From Bacteroidota bacterium (GTDB lineage: Bacteria > Bacteroidota > Bacteroidia > Bacteroidales > FEN-979), in the NCBI GenBank assembly GCA_026391355.1, contig JAPLDH010000070.1, positions 1 to 64,000 of the forward strand: DNA of 64,000 nt, in the 5' to 3' direction. The position numbers and the translations under genes were made by a program. Positions 27,450 through 35,922 of this stretch are shown here, in pieces; positions within the stretch are counted from its first letter, which is position 1; every line of letters begins with the position of its first letter. The notes under the pieces are model-generated. The model saw only the letters and a list, made by a program, of their open reading frames with translations. It searched no databases and was not told where the DNA came from.

Positions 27450-28799
27450 TCAGGGTTGACCGATAATATTGTAAATGTGAATCCGGGTCTGGTCGTTCAA
27501 CACAAGCTGTTTATTCATAAAACAGATCTGGAAATCTTCGAATACAGTGGTAACATAGCCAATAAGTGAGGCATTTTCATCAATGATATATAAAAAACCA
27601 GGATTGACGAGGAAATATGAGACCCAGATCTCACCTGCTCTTACTGCCATTCCATGACAGTTTGTTCCCGGAGGAATATGCGTGGTGATTTCCTGTAAAA
27701 GACCTCCGTTCAAAGGATTGATGAGTTCAATTTTATTGTAATAATAGTTCAGGTATATCTTGTCATTAAAGTACCCCAGGTCCCTGACACCATAATTTGT
27801 ACTGAAGCTATTAAGTATCCTTCCATCGGAAGGATCGATCTTGAGCAAAGAATGGAAATTACCCGGTTTTGTGACCTGCAGCCATAAATAATTCCCGCCA
27901 GATTCCAGACCTCCAAACTCAGGATATACATCTTTATAGGTAAATGATTTCAAGGATTGATTATTGACATAATCGTACTGAACGAGGGTTACCGTTACGC
28001 TATCGTAATAACCACCACTACTGAAGGCATATGCTATCCACAGATAATTTCCATCAAAAGTTACCCCTGTAATTCTTCCAATGCTCCCGTTGCCGGCAAA
28101 ATTTGTAACCTCTTCCAGCTTATACAATTCCGGAACCGGGGGATTTAGATCGGTTGTAACACCAAGCAGATTACTTCCTGCAATCTTCCCGTATTCATCC
28201 ATCACCATGACCCGGTAATAATATGTTGTACCGGGACTGAGGCCATCGTTGTTTGTCATCCCGGCTGCATCTGTGCAGGTAGTATCACCAGGCTCAGTAA
28301 ATACGTTGAGTAATGCACCCGTATTTTCATCAAGGCCCGGAGAGTATCCCCTGTACACCTTATACTCCCTGAAGCCACTATCGCTTGACCTGGTCCAGGC
28401 GAGGGTAATGGAACGGTCAGTATGGGAAGGGCTTGAAAGCACAACCGGGTCCGGTAATAAAAGATTGAGGGTCAGGTTCCCGTTATTGACACTTACTTTT
28501 ATATTTCTTTCCACATGACCGCTGGATTTTTCCTGTGAGATATTCAGGGTATAATCTCCCTGAACAACATTGTCAATACTAAAGGTCCCTGACTTTGCCG
28601 CTAAACCCTCATATGTTCTTTGTGCATTTGAAATTTTCACGGAAACATCCGGTGCCGTCGCTTCAATATTGGCAATCGAACCGGATACCGTAAAGGATGA
28701 AGAGGATTTGTCTTTTTTGCATGCATGCAACATTGCGAGGCTGATGACAATAAAAGCCAGTCGTTTTAAGGCCTGAAAAAGGCTATGTTTCTGGTTCAT
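27450..28799 (-). CDS. Lipoprotein with fibronectin type III and propeller-like repeats
   Basis: This is a 449-residue putative lipoprotein. A hydrophobic N-terminus leads to a lipobox LHAC (about residues 24-27). A CarboxypepD_reg-like beta-sandwich (about 34-112: GSIANIEATAPDVSVKISNA) is followed by a fibronectin III domain (about 118-215; SITLAWTRSSDSGFREYKVY) and a C-terminal half (220-445) with YVTVF/LYIIDE-type repeats that could form a propeller. The function is unknown. A good promoter lies at 28860-28891. Confidence 0.8.
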   Translation of the reverse strand: MNQKHSLFQALKRLAFIVISLAMLHACKKDKSSSSFTVSGSIANIEATAPDVSVKISNAQRTYEGLAAKSGTFSIDNVVQGDYTLNISQEKSSGHVERNIKVSVNNGNLTLNLLLPDPVVLSSPSHTDRSITLAWTRSSDSGFREYKVYRGYSPGLDENTGALLNVFTEPGDTTCTDAAGMTNNDGLSPGTTYYYRVMVMDEYGKIAGSNLLGVTTDLNPPVPELYKLEEVTNFAGNGSIGRITGVTFDGNYLWIAYAFSSGGYYDSVTVTLVQYDYVNNQSLKSFTYKDVYPEFGGLESGGNYLWLQVTKPGNFHSLLKIDPSDGRILNSFSTNYGVRDLGYFNDKIYLNYYYNKIELINPLNGGLLQEITTHIPPGTNCHGMAVRAGEIWVSYFLVNPGFLYIIDENASLIGYVTTVFEDFQICFMNKQLVLNDQTRIHIYNIIGQP

Positions 28800-28859
28800 A
28801 TGAAAATTGTTTATCCTTTATTCAGGCAGTCGACCCGGTTACCTGTAATTAAGCTAATA

Positions 28860-28891
28860 CAAATATAATCCTTTTTGATATCAATACCAAA
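28860..28891 (-). promoter_or_regulatory. Promoter (TTTG-N20-TATATTTG) for the lipoprotein gene
   Basis: On the minus strand TTTG (28888-28891), a spacer of 20 and TATATTTG (28860-28867) match the Bacteroidota -33/-7 consensus well. The predicted leader is about 54 bases. Confidence 0.65.
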
Positions 28892-28930
28892 AAAAAAATT
28901 GCCGGATCGCAGGTATTGCCATCATTGCTA

Positions 28931-30106
28931 CTAAAAGGATCCCTTCATTCTGATAAATACAGAAGTTTGTTCTGATCCGTAGAATTTCGGGTCGTATGAC
29001 TGGAAGGATTGTGCGATCACCGAAAGGTCAAGATTGTTCATGAGAGAGAACGTAAAAACCGGGATGATGAAATACATCTTGTTGGAAGGATTGAAGATCC
29101 CTGCAAGTGAAAGACTGATCAGCGGAGTGGCAGGATAGGAGATGTTAGCGAAAATGGAGAAACCGTTCAGGAACGGATTTTTGGCATTCAGCATTGCGGG
29201 GTTCAATTGATGGATCAGGATATTGGAGGCATTGGTTGAATTTGAATTGTAAAAACCCTCAAACTGGATGAATACCGAATTCCTGAAAGTGTAATCATAT
29301 TCCACAGAAGAGAGGAATACCCCGGTTGTATCGCCAAAGTGCTTCCATGGCCGGAACCAGCTCATCTCCCCCTTAAAGCCACCTTTAGCGATCTGACCCG
29401 CCCATCCCAACCCCAATACGAGATCCTCCCGGGCACAGATGCCTGCGAGTGCCTGGAAATCGTACCTCCATCGGTTGAACCGGTATAGGCCGGCTGCGGT
29501 GATCTTCCTCTCCTTATCGGCCTTTACGGCAATTTCGGCTTTTGACGACGGACTGGTGAAATACTGGAACCTGACAGCATCGCTGCCGGGTTTTTCTTCA
29601 TAATCAAAATCAAGATAGGAGTAAGTATTGAATACATCATTGGGATTCCATACATAGGTCTGGCTCCAGTTTATCCTCTGCCGCCCGATGGTGACCTGGA
29701 AATTATTCCGGGTATAATCAAGCCATAACCTGTCGACAGATGTATTCAGAACGTAAGAACTGCCATCGATAAGGTTCCACGACATATTTACAAGCCCGTA
29801 ATCAGAGGCAATGAAGTCTTTGTACTGCGGGTTTAAACTTGTCAGTCCACCCCAGTATAAACGGTTCCTCTCTTCGAGACAGAAAGTAAAATGCTGTGAA
29901 ATGTTCCATTTGAAGTTAAGTCTGTTATGTAAAAGGTTGTTGGTCACCCAGTCCTGATCGGTTTTATGGATGATCACTGTTTGCATGTCTTTCAGGTACC
30001 CATTGATCGACCACTTCTGTTCCTTCTGTTCCATCACTGAGTCCTGGGAATAGGTATTCACAGCAAGTGACAACAGGACAAACAACAAATATGTACAAAT
30101 TCTCAT
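28931..30106 (-). CDS. Outer-membrane beta-barrel protein (DUF1302-like)
   Basis: This is a 391-residue outer-membrane barrel. Signal peptide to about NTYSQ, alternating-pattern beta strands throughout, and a C-terminal phenylalanine as in BAM substrates. The stretch QRINWSQTYVWNPNDVFNTY and YEEKPGSDAVRFQY resembles the 'RQRI.WG...WNPTD.FN...EERPG.DALR' pattern of DUF1302-type proteins. It is the last gene of the Lol-like operon, 22 bp after the ATPase, suggesting it serves as the outer-membrane end of that machine. Confidence 0.7.
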   Translation of the reverse strand: MRICTYLLFVLLSLAVNTYSQDSVMEQKEQKWSINGYLKDMQTVIIHKTDQDWVTNNLLHNRLNFKWNISQHFTFCLEERNRLYWGGLTSLNPQYKDFIASDYGLVNMSWNLIDGSSYVLNTSVDRLWLDYTRNNFQVTIGRQRINWSQTYVWNPNDVFNTYSYLDFDYEEKPGSDAVRFQYFTSPSSKAEIAVKADKERKITAAGLYRFNRWRYDFQALAGICAREDLVLGLGWAGQIAKGGFKGEMSWFRPWKHFGDTTGVFLSSVEYDYTFRNSVFIQFEGFYNSNSTNASNILIHQLNPAMLNAKNPFLNGFSIFANISYPATPLISLSLAGIFNPSNKMYFIIPVFTFSLMNNLDLSVIAQSFQSYDPKFYGSEQTSVFIRMKGSF

Positions 30107-30128
30107 ATTCTTATTTTCCGGTGAGGAC

Positions 30129-30815
30129 TCAATTCTTCGAAATATCCCCTACGATCTTTCCGTCCTCCAGGGTGATCACTCTTCTGGCTTTCGCAACAAC
30201 CCTTGGATCATGTGTGGAAAAAATAAATGTAATATTCTCCTCCCTGTTCAATATTTCCATGATCTCTAAAAGATTCTCGGCTGACTTTGAATCGAGGTTG
30301 GCCGTAGGTTCATCAGCGAGGATAAACTTCGGTTTCGAAGCCAGCGCTCGGGCAACTGCAACCCGTTGCTGCTGACCCCCCGACAACTTATTCGGTCGTA
30401 CGTTGATCTTATCACTTAAGCCAACGGAATCAAGCAGTTCAAGTGTTCTCTTATCCCTTTGCTCCTTGTTCACACCCTGCAATTGCATAATGAACTCAAC
30501 ATTCTCTTTTGCAGTCAGCACAGGGATCAGGTTGAACGACTGAAATACGAACCCGATATTCCTCAGCCTGAAATCGATCAGCATCCGGGACTTTAATCCA
30601 GTAATGTCAGTATTGTCAATTACAATCTCACCTCCGGTTGGCGAATCAAGCCCTCCAACCAGGTTCAGCATGGTTGTTTTTCCCGACCCTGACGGTCCTA
30701 CGATACAGGTGAATTCACCCTCCCTGAAAGCCAGGTCCACCCCGTTCAAAGCATACACAGGGATCGTTTTTGCATCATATACCTTGGTCAGGTTCCTGAT
30801 CTCAATGATATTCAT
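30129..30815 (-). CDS. ABC transporter ATPase (LolD/MacB type)
   Basis: This is a 228-residue ATPase with Walker A GPSGSGKTT (40-48), LSGGQQQR signature, Walker B FILADEPTANLD, and the H-loop STHD. It belongs to the LolD/MacB family, which drives FtsX-like permeases. The ATG at 30815 was chosen because the upstream frame is made of stutter-array words; it would add a repeat-derived leader of 18 residues. Its permease partners lie upstream beyond a repeat array. Confidence 0.9.
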   Translation of the reverse strand: MNIIEIRNLTKVYDAKTIPVYALNGVDLAFREGEFTCIVGPSGSGKTTMLNLVGGLDSPTGGEIVIDNTDITGLKSRMLIDFRLRNIGFVFQSFNLIPVLTAKENVEFIMQLQGVNKEQRDKRTLELLDSVGLSDKINVRPNKLSGGQQQRVAVARALASKPKFILADEPTANLDSKSAENLLEIMEILNREENITFIFSTHDPRVVAKARRVITLEDGKIVGDISKN

Positions 30816-30839
30816 ACCGTTAATATTAGTCATAAGTCG

Positions 30840-31080
30840 TAAGTCATTATATATTAGGTCATTGGTCATTGGTCATTAGGTCATTAGGTCATTGGTCATT
30901 GGTCATTGGTCATTTGTCATTAGTCATTAGTCATTAGTCATTGGTCATTAGGTCATTGGTCATTGGTCATTAGTCATTAGTCATTGGTCATTAGGTCATC
31001 AGGTCATCAGGTCATTAGGTCATTAGTCATTGGTCATTAGATATAAGGCAACAGGCAGTAGTAATTCTTCATTCTTCATT
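30840..31080. repeat. Long stutter array (GGTCATTAGGTCATTGG words)
   Basis: About 22 copies of GTCATTRG words lie between the second permease and the ATPase. On the minus strand it is the reverse complement of the sense-oriented arrays at other genes. Confidence 0.9.
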
Positions 31081-31082
31081 CT

Positions 31083-32303
31083 TTATTCTATTCTTATCGC
31101 TTCCACCGGCTTTAATTTCAATGCCTTCCTGGCCGGCATGATGGCCGAGAGGATACCCGTGCAGAATATCATCACGGTCAGGTTGATATATAGCTCCCTG
31201 CTGATGAAAGGATAAATTTTTGCGTCAAACCCATAAGCCCCTAACCCTTTGGATAATGACGACAGATCAATACCTGTCCGGTGGAAAAACCCTGTCAGGG
31301 CCGCACCCAGGATCATCCCTATAATACCCCCGATGAGAGTCAGAAAAACGGTTTCCAACATGATCATCCTGAAAACCCTTGATTTGCTCATTCCCACTGC
31401 CATAAGCATCCCGAGTTCCCGTGTGCGTTCAAAAACGATCATCATCATTGTATTGACAATGCCGAAGGCAAGTGCAAACAAAATGATCCCGAGGATGATG
31501 TAAACCTCTATGGCGATGGCCGAAGTGATGAGTCCCATTTCAGGCCGAAGCTCGATCCAGTTCCTGATATCAAGACCCGGCAACCTGCTTTTCAGCAAAG
31601 TCTCGGCAACCGGGATCTTATCAATATCCTTCAGTATCACCGCGATCTCCTGGCTTTCATTCTCTCCCTCCATTAAGGGATTGAGATCAGACTTTTTAAT
31701 AAATACATTCGTTTCGTCAAACACAGTGTTTGCAGTCCGGAAAATACCATTGACAGAAAATGCTGCTTCAGCCAGGTTACCGTCGGTGTTCTGAAAACGG
31801 ATTACGATCTTCGACTTCAGTCTTACCTTGAGTTTATCAGCGAGTTTCCTGCCTATCACAATCTGATTCTTTCTTGTTCCCGTGAAATATCCTCCTCCGG
31901 TATCAGGAATTGTAGCATAGAGGTCACTCACTTTCTTTTCCTGTAACGGGTCTACACCCATTATTTGCACACCCGCTACGGAATTAGGAGAAGCGGCCAT
32001 CCCGGTGATCCGGATCCGGGTACAAACTGCCTTTACATCTGACCATTTCGAAATCATCCCTGCAATGCTATCGGCATCGGGAATGGAATATTGTGACTCA
32101 AAATTCTTAAGGAATTGCGGGTGGTGGATCTGAATGTGTGAAGTTTCATTATTGATGTCCATCCTTACCTTTTGCTCCATCATCCCGGTGATAATAGAAA
32201 CTGCAAATATTCCCCCTGTCAGGCCCAGCGTTACGGAGATGATGACGATCATGCTCCTCACCTTATTTCTCCAGACATTCTTGAAGGCTATCTTAAAGAT
32301 CAT
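31083..32303 (-). CDS. FtsX/LolCE-like ABC permease 2
   Basis: This is a 406-residue inner-membrane protein: one N-terminal helix (about 15-40), a periplasmic MacB-PCD domain (45-255), then three C-terminal helices (about 270-400) with the family-typical RTRELGMLMAVGMSKSRVF and EVYIILGIILFALAFG. It pairs with permease 1 (32313), nine bases away, and with the ATPase at 30129. LolCE/MacB-type proteins use ATP in the cytoplasm to move periplasmic substrates; here a lipoprotein or lipid is likely. Confidence 0.87.
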   Translation of the reverse strand: MIFKIAFKNVWRNKVRSMIVIISVTLGLTGGIFAVSIITGMMEQKVRMDINNETSHIQIHHPQFLKNFESQYSIPDADSIAGMISKWSDVKAVCTRIRITGMAASPNSVAGVQIMGVDPLQEKKVSDLYATIPDTGGGYFTGTRKNQIVIGRKLADKLKVRLKSKIVIRFQNTDGNLAEAAFSVNGIFRTANTVFDETNVFIKKSDLNPLMEGENESQEIAVILKDIDKIPVAETLLKSRLPGLDIRNWIELRPEMGLITSAIAIEVYIILGIILFALAFGIVNTMMMIVFERTRELGMLMAVGMSKSRVFRMIMLETVFLTLIGGIIGMILGAALTGFFHRTGIDLSSLSKGLGAYGFDAKIYPFISRELYINLTVMIFCTGILSAIMPARKALKLKPVEAIRIE

Positions 32304-32312
32304 GACATTGTT

Positions 32313-33533
32313 TTATTTATGAAGGGATTCAACAATCCTGAGTGTAAAGGCTTTCCTGATGGGGTAGATACAGGTCAGCAATACGATTATCAGTACGCTG
32401 ATGATATTCGATATAATGAACCCGGGTTTAATTGCCAGGGGCATCAGTGGCTCAATGCCAAAACTTATAAATGCCTGGGCCATCCCCCCCCATAAATGGA
32501 TTGGATAGAGGTGGAAATAAACCATAATGGGCAGTGCTGTTACGACTCCTGAAAGGATTCCGGTAAGGCCGATAAATATCATCTCAAGGACAAGAATAAA
32601 CGCCAGCCGGGTTTTCTGCATGCCCACCGAAACCATCACCCCAAACTCTTTGGTGCGTTCGGTAGTCATCATAACCACCGTTCCGAAAATACCGAAACCA
32701 ACGATCATGTAAAGAATTGCAATGATGATCTTTCCGCCTCCAATCTTGGCCTTCAATGCCTGCATAACTTCTCCCATCATCTCATCCCAGCGCATGATCT
32801 CGTATTTCTCACCTCCGATTTTACTTCGTAAAGAGGCGACAGTCGCATTGATTTCATCAGGATTCACCAGGGTAATAGAAAGAGATGTTATCCTGTCTTG
32901 TGCATTGAAAAAGTACTGGGCAGTTGTAAGATTCATGTAAATCATCTGGTTATCGAGCTGGGGAGAAGGGATATGAATGATACCGGCAACAGGAAATTTC
33001 CCCGCTGCGCTTATTCCATGGTATCCCTGTCCCAAAAACACAACCGTGTCGCCTGGGGTAAGGTCGAGAAATGATGCGAGTCCCTGGGAAACAAGGATCC
33101 CATTTCCACTGCTATCCAGGTATCTGCCTTTAATGACTTTCCGTGAGAGGTGGGTTAATGCGTCTTCCCTTACAGGATTAGTTCCTGAAATCATTACTGC
33201 TTTTGTTTGCTTTCCATAGGATGAGAGTGCAAAATATTCCAGGCGGGGAACTGTTTTATCCACATTATTGGTCGCTTTGATAACGGCAGTGAGGGAATCA
33301 TTGAACGGCATTGAATTATTGATATCCCGGTCGTCCCAATACCCTTTTTTATGGATCTGGATATGGCCGGTGTATGACTGGATGGAGATCGAGATGAGAT
33401 GATCAAACCAGCCTGTTTGCAATGACCTGACGATCAATGCAAGGAATATGGCAAGAAATATGGATGCTGCGGTTAGCAGTGTTCTTCGCTTATTCCGCCA
33501 GATATTGCGCCATGCAAGCCGGATATCGTTCAT
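32313..33533 (-). CDS. FtsX/LolCE-like ABC permease 1
   Basis: This is a 406-residue protein with the same architecture as permease 2 and an N-terminal WRNIWRNKRRTLLTAASI. The periplasmic domain has NTSSYGKQTKAVMISGTNPV, and a membrane segment ends with RTKEFGVMVSVGMQKTRLAF. Its start is seven bases after the stop of the LolA-like gene, so the operon is tightly packed. Confidence 0.87.
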   Translation of the reverse strand: MNDIRLAWRNIWRNKRRTLLTAASIFLAIFLALIVRSLQTGWFDHLISISIQSYTGHIQIHKKGYWDDRDINNSMPFNDSLTAVIKATNNVDKTVPRLEYFALSSYGKQTKAVMISGTNPVREDALTHLSRKVIKGRYLDSSGNGILVSQGLASFLDLTPGDTVVFLGQGYHGISAAGKFPVAGIIHIPSPQLDNQMIYMNLTTAQYFFNAQDRITSLSITLVNPDEINATVASLRSKIGGEKYEIMRWDEMMGEVMQALKAKIGGGKIIIAILYMIVGFGIFGTVVMMTTERTKEFGVMVSVGMQKTRLAFILVLEMIFIGLTGILSGVVTALPIMVYFHLYPIHLWGGMAQAFISFGIEPLMPLAIKPGFIISNIISVLIIVLLTCIYPIRKAFTLRIVESLHK

Positions 33534-33539
33534 AAAGAT

Positions 33540-34289
33540 CTATCTTGCTTTTTTCATATTCTGTTGCGAGAAGTAACCCTCATCGATCCTGATATTGAAT
33601 TTCATATCTTCAATCCGCATGACGGTCTTCTGCCCTTTTTTATTCTGAGGTATGATCTCAATACTGGTCGGGATCTTCCTGTCACCCATTTGTTTTATAT
33701 CATATGCATTTTCCACATTAACCAGCTTGTTGTCCTCATCATAATACTCCATCATCCATTGATCATAGCCATCCATTGTTATCCACATGATCACTTTACC
33801 CCACACCACGGCTGCATCGGGCAAAGGGATCATCTCTATCTTGTAACATTCCATCCCCCTTATCTTTTCTCTCCCCAGCAATTTATGGGTGTAGTCCACC
33901 ACGATGGATGACTGTTTTACCAGGTCATCATTGGTAAAATCCGAGCCCATCCATGACTGGAGCATCATGGAAGGAGGGATTTTAATGGTTTTATCTACCG
34001 AAGGGACCCAGTTCCACATCTCGGTTTTGATCTTAAGGAAAACCTGCCCTTTGTCCCTGGCAGGGGCGGTGATCAGCACCATTGAATACTCCCTTCCTTT
34101 AGACCAGGTCTTCATCGTGATGGTCCTTGTCCACTCAGGCCTTACGACAGTCATCGTTATGATTCCCTGGCTCGACAGACCCCGGCTCTTCTCATCGGCC
34201 CGCTGGATAATTTCTTTTGCAGTGGGGTTCTGGGCATACAACCCCTGCAAGCCAGCAAACACCAGTAGTGTGAGGATTAGCTTTTTCAT
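33540..34289 (-). CDS. Outer-membrane lipoprotein-sorting protein (LolA-like)
   Basis: This is a 249-residue exported protein; residues 1-20 form a signal peptide (MKKLILTLLVFAGLQGLYAQ). The following region carries NPTAKEIIQRADEKSRGLSS and the outer-membrane lipoprotein-sorting (PF17131-like) pattern around IKIPPSMMLQSWMGSDF and MECYKIEMIPLPD. Such proteins have a LolA-like half-barrel that carries hydrophobic cargo through the periplasm. I chose the ATG at 34289, which overlaps the previous stop by four bases (ATGA); an upstream start at 34331 lies inside the SRPBCC gene. Cargo is unknown. Confidence 0.83.
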   Translation of the reverse strand: MKKLILTLLVFAGLQGLYAQNPTAKEIIQRADEKSRGLSSQGIITMTVVRPEWTRTITMKTWSKGREYSMVLITAPARDKGQVFLKIKTEMWNWVPSVDKTIKIPPSMMLQSWMGSDFTNDDLVKQSSIVVDYTHKLLGREKIRGMECYKIEMIPLPDAAVVWGKVIMWITMDGYDQWMMEYYDEDNKLVNVENAYDIKQMGDRKIPTSIEIIPQNKKGQKTVMRIEDMKFNIRIDEGYFSQQNMKKAR

Positions 34290-34681
34290 TTTAAATATGC
34301 TTTCATCGGTTCCCAGTAAAACTGTTTCCATCCTTCTCTGAGTGCATCTAAATTTTCTTCAGGAACACCGGTTTGAAGGAAGATAAGTTTTGTTTTATCG
34401 CCCACCTTTGAAAAGAGAAAAGTGCAGGTCGAAAAATGGTCATCCGGCCATCCTTCTTCCGCAAAATGCCATGCCTGAACTATTTTCTTCCCTCCGATTA
34501 ATTCTATATTATAACCAAGACAATATCCGTCAAAAACACTGAATTTGCCATTTACCTTTGTGCTCATAACTGCTTTTGAACCGGTAAATGCAGCGTGTTT
34601 TTTCTGGTCCATGATCAACTGGTAAACCTGCTCAGGTGTCGCGGCAAATGTTACCGTTTGCCTGATTGATTTTGTTTTCAT
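34286..34681 (-). CDS. SRPBCC (AHSA1-like) domain protein
   Basis: This is a 131-residue cytoplasmic protein with the START/SRPBCC pattern: TPEQVYQLIMDQKKHAAFTG, then FSVFDGYCLGYNIELIGGKK, and a C-terminal helix DALREGWKQFYWEPM. Such proteins bind hydrophobic ligands in a cavity. Its coupling to the LolA-like gene by a four-base overlap suggests a link to hydrophobic cargo. Confidence 0.83.
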   Translation of the reverse strand: MKTKSIRQTVTFAATPEQVYQLIMDQKKHAAFTGSKAVMSTKVNGKFSVFDGYCLGYNIELIGGKKIVQAWHFAEEGWPDDHFSTCTFLFSKVGDKTKLIFLQTGVPEENLDALREGWKQFYWEPMKAYLK

Positions 34682-34693
34682 TTCATTGTCGTT

Positions 34694-35035
34694 TTATTTT
34701 TTCTTAGAAGTCTTTGCAATTTTGTTATAATCCAACGCAAGGTTAACCCAGAATGTTAATTGTTCATTTGAAACCAGGACATCGGTCTCCACGTAAACAA
34801 AACCTTTCATTGCTTTTCCGGAAAAATCAAATGGGGTACATCCCACTATTTCAAGCACTTCCTCATACTTTTCAGGGGCCAGGCGAACCATCAAACGCTC
34901 CTTTATCACTCCGAGGCACATTTTGTCGTTTACCATAAAACAGACGCCTCCAAACATCAGTTTTTCATCCACATTTTCTTGTGTAAGGGAAATTATTTCC
35001 CTTGTTCTGTCAGCTAATTTTTCGTTATATGTCAT
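34694..35035 (-). CDS. TfoX N-terminal domain protein
   Basis: This is a 113-residue protein with the TfoX_N signature: VDEKLMFGGVCFMVNDKMCLGV, LMVRLAPEKYEEVLE, PFDFSGKAMKGFVYV. The ATG at 35035 was chosen: an upstream start at 35083 is inside the -7 box. TfoX_N proteins have regulatory roles in some bacteria. It is the first gene of the Lol-like operon. Confidence 0.83.
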   Translation of the reverse strand: MTYNEKLADRTREIISLTQENVDEKLMFGGVCFMVNDKMCLGVIKERLMVRLAPEKYEEVLEIVGCTPFDFSGKAMKGFVYVETDVLVSNEQLTFWVNLALDYNKIAKTSKKK

Positions 35036-35058
35036 ATGTATCAGTAGGGTTGTTTCAT

Positions 35059-35084
35059 TGATACTATCATTTGATACTATCAAA
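35059..35084 (-). promoter_or_regulatory. Two tandem palindromic operators
   Basis: TGATACTATCA occurs at 35059-35069 and 35072-35082, each a palindrome with one central base. The second extends to the 15-mer TTTGATACTATCAAA (35070-35084). They are 13 bases apart, and cover the predicted transcription start and the -7 box, so a dimeric repressor likely controls the operon. Confidence 0.6.
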
Positions 35085-35111
35085 GGTACTGATTATTTTT
35101 AATCGATCAAA
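35081..35111 (-). promoter_or_regulatory. Promoter (TTTG-N19-TACCTTTG) of the Lol-like operon
   Basis: On the minus strand TTTG (35108-35111), spacer 19, and TACCTTTG (35081-35088) match the Bacteroidota consensus fully. The leader to 35035 is about 40 bases. Confidence 0.72.
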
Positions 35112-35131
35112 ATTCTCTCACTTTTGGGCAC

Positions 35132-35317
35132 AACACCCCGCGAGCAGCCGCGGTGTGCCTGCCTGCCGGTAGGCAGGGGTTTTACTTGTGTGTTGTCTTC
35201 ATACAATGAGTCACAGCTATGCCTATAATAGTTGCCGTAACCGTTTAATATACAAAAGGGGTTCATTGCAACGATCCGTTCAATCCAAATGGATGCAAGC
35301 GACATCATGGATTGAAC
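35132..35317. other. Structured gene-free segment
   Basis: The segment holds a GC-rich hairpin around CCGCG...CGCGG (35137-35153), a palindrome CCTGCCT/AGGCAGG (35158-35177), and a perfect 10-bp inverted repeat GTTCAATCCA/TGGATTGAAC (35278-35287, 35308-35317). It is the middle of the 446-base gap before ruvX. A minus-strand frame through it looks like a chance ORF. Confidence 0.5.
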
Positions 35318-35457
35318 GCTAATTATTTTCAGGTTCCGAAACAATAATTTCTTCTGAATAGCCAGGATATTAGATTTCATCATACTGAATGCGACAATTC
35401 CTAAAATAGGTCGCTTTTTACTGTTTTAAGCCTCAACCTTCAGATCAAATTTTCATA

Positions 35458-35465
35458 TAACTTTG
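35458..35465 (+). promoter_or_regulatory. Putative -7 box TAACTTTG for ruvX
   Basis: Matches TAnnTTTG, 16 bases before the ruvX ATG. No good -33. Confidence 0.5.
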
Positions 35466-35481
35466 CACCGATTTTGACAAT

Positions 35482-35904
35482 ATGGGACGGATACTTGCAA
35501 TTGATTATGGACAAAAAAGAGTTGGCATCGCTGTAACGGATGAAATGCAAATTATAGCAAGTCCACTCACAACAATGCCGGCGGGGGAAATCATCCTTTT
35601 CCTGAAAGATTATATCGGAAAAAACAGTGTGGAGACCATCGTTGTCGGGGAACCGAAACAGATGAATAACACTGCTTCTGAATCGGTTAAATTCATTGAT
35701 CCTTTTGTCAAAAGACTCAGGAAAGAATTTGCGGACATTAAGCTGGAACGAATCGATGAACGTTTCACTTCACTAATAGCAACCCAAACAATCCGGAATT
35801 CGGGATTAAAAAAGAAAGACAGACAGAACAAATCCCTTGTGGACGCGATCAGTGCAACAATTATCCTGCAATCTTTCCTGGAAGCCAAACAATTGAAACA
35901 TTAA
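35482..35904 (+). CDS. ruvX: Putative pre-16S rRNA nuclease / Holliday junction resolvase-like
   Basis: This is a 140-residue RNase H-fold protein (YqgF/RuvX). It has ILAIDYGQKRVGIAVTDE at the N-terminus (catalytic Asp 7), a middle IVVGEPKQMNN, DERFTS and a C-terminal KSLVDAISATIIL carrying further acidic residues. It matures the 16S rRNA 5' end in E. coli. The start fits the family length. The next gene, def, follows 18 bp downstream. Confidence 0.92.
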   Translation: MGRILAIDYGQKRVGIAVTDEMQIIASPLTTMPAGEIILFLKDYIGKNSVETIVVGEPKQMNNTASESVKFIDPFVKRLRKEFADIKLERIDERFTSLIATQTIRNSGLKKKDRQNKSLVDAISATIILQSFLEAKQLKH

Positions 35905-35922
35905 ACTGAAGTTTAAATAAAT

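Noticed and set aside
35099-35383. 94-residue minus-strand frame
   Set aside because: It overlaps palindromes and an inverted repeat; codon use does not look like a gene, and the tail is part of a dispersed palindrome.
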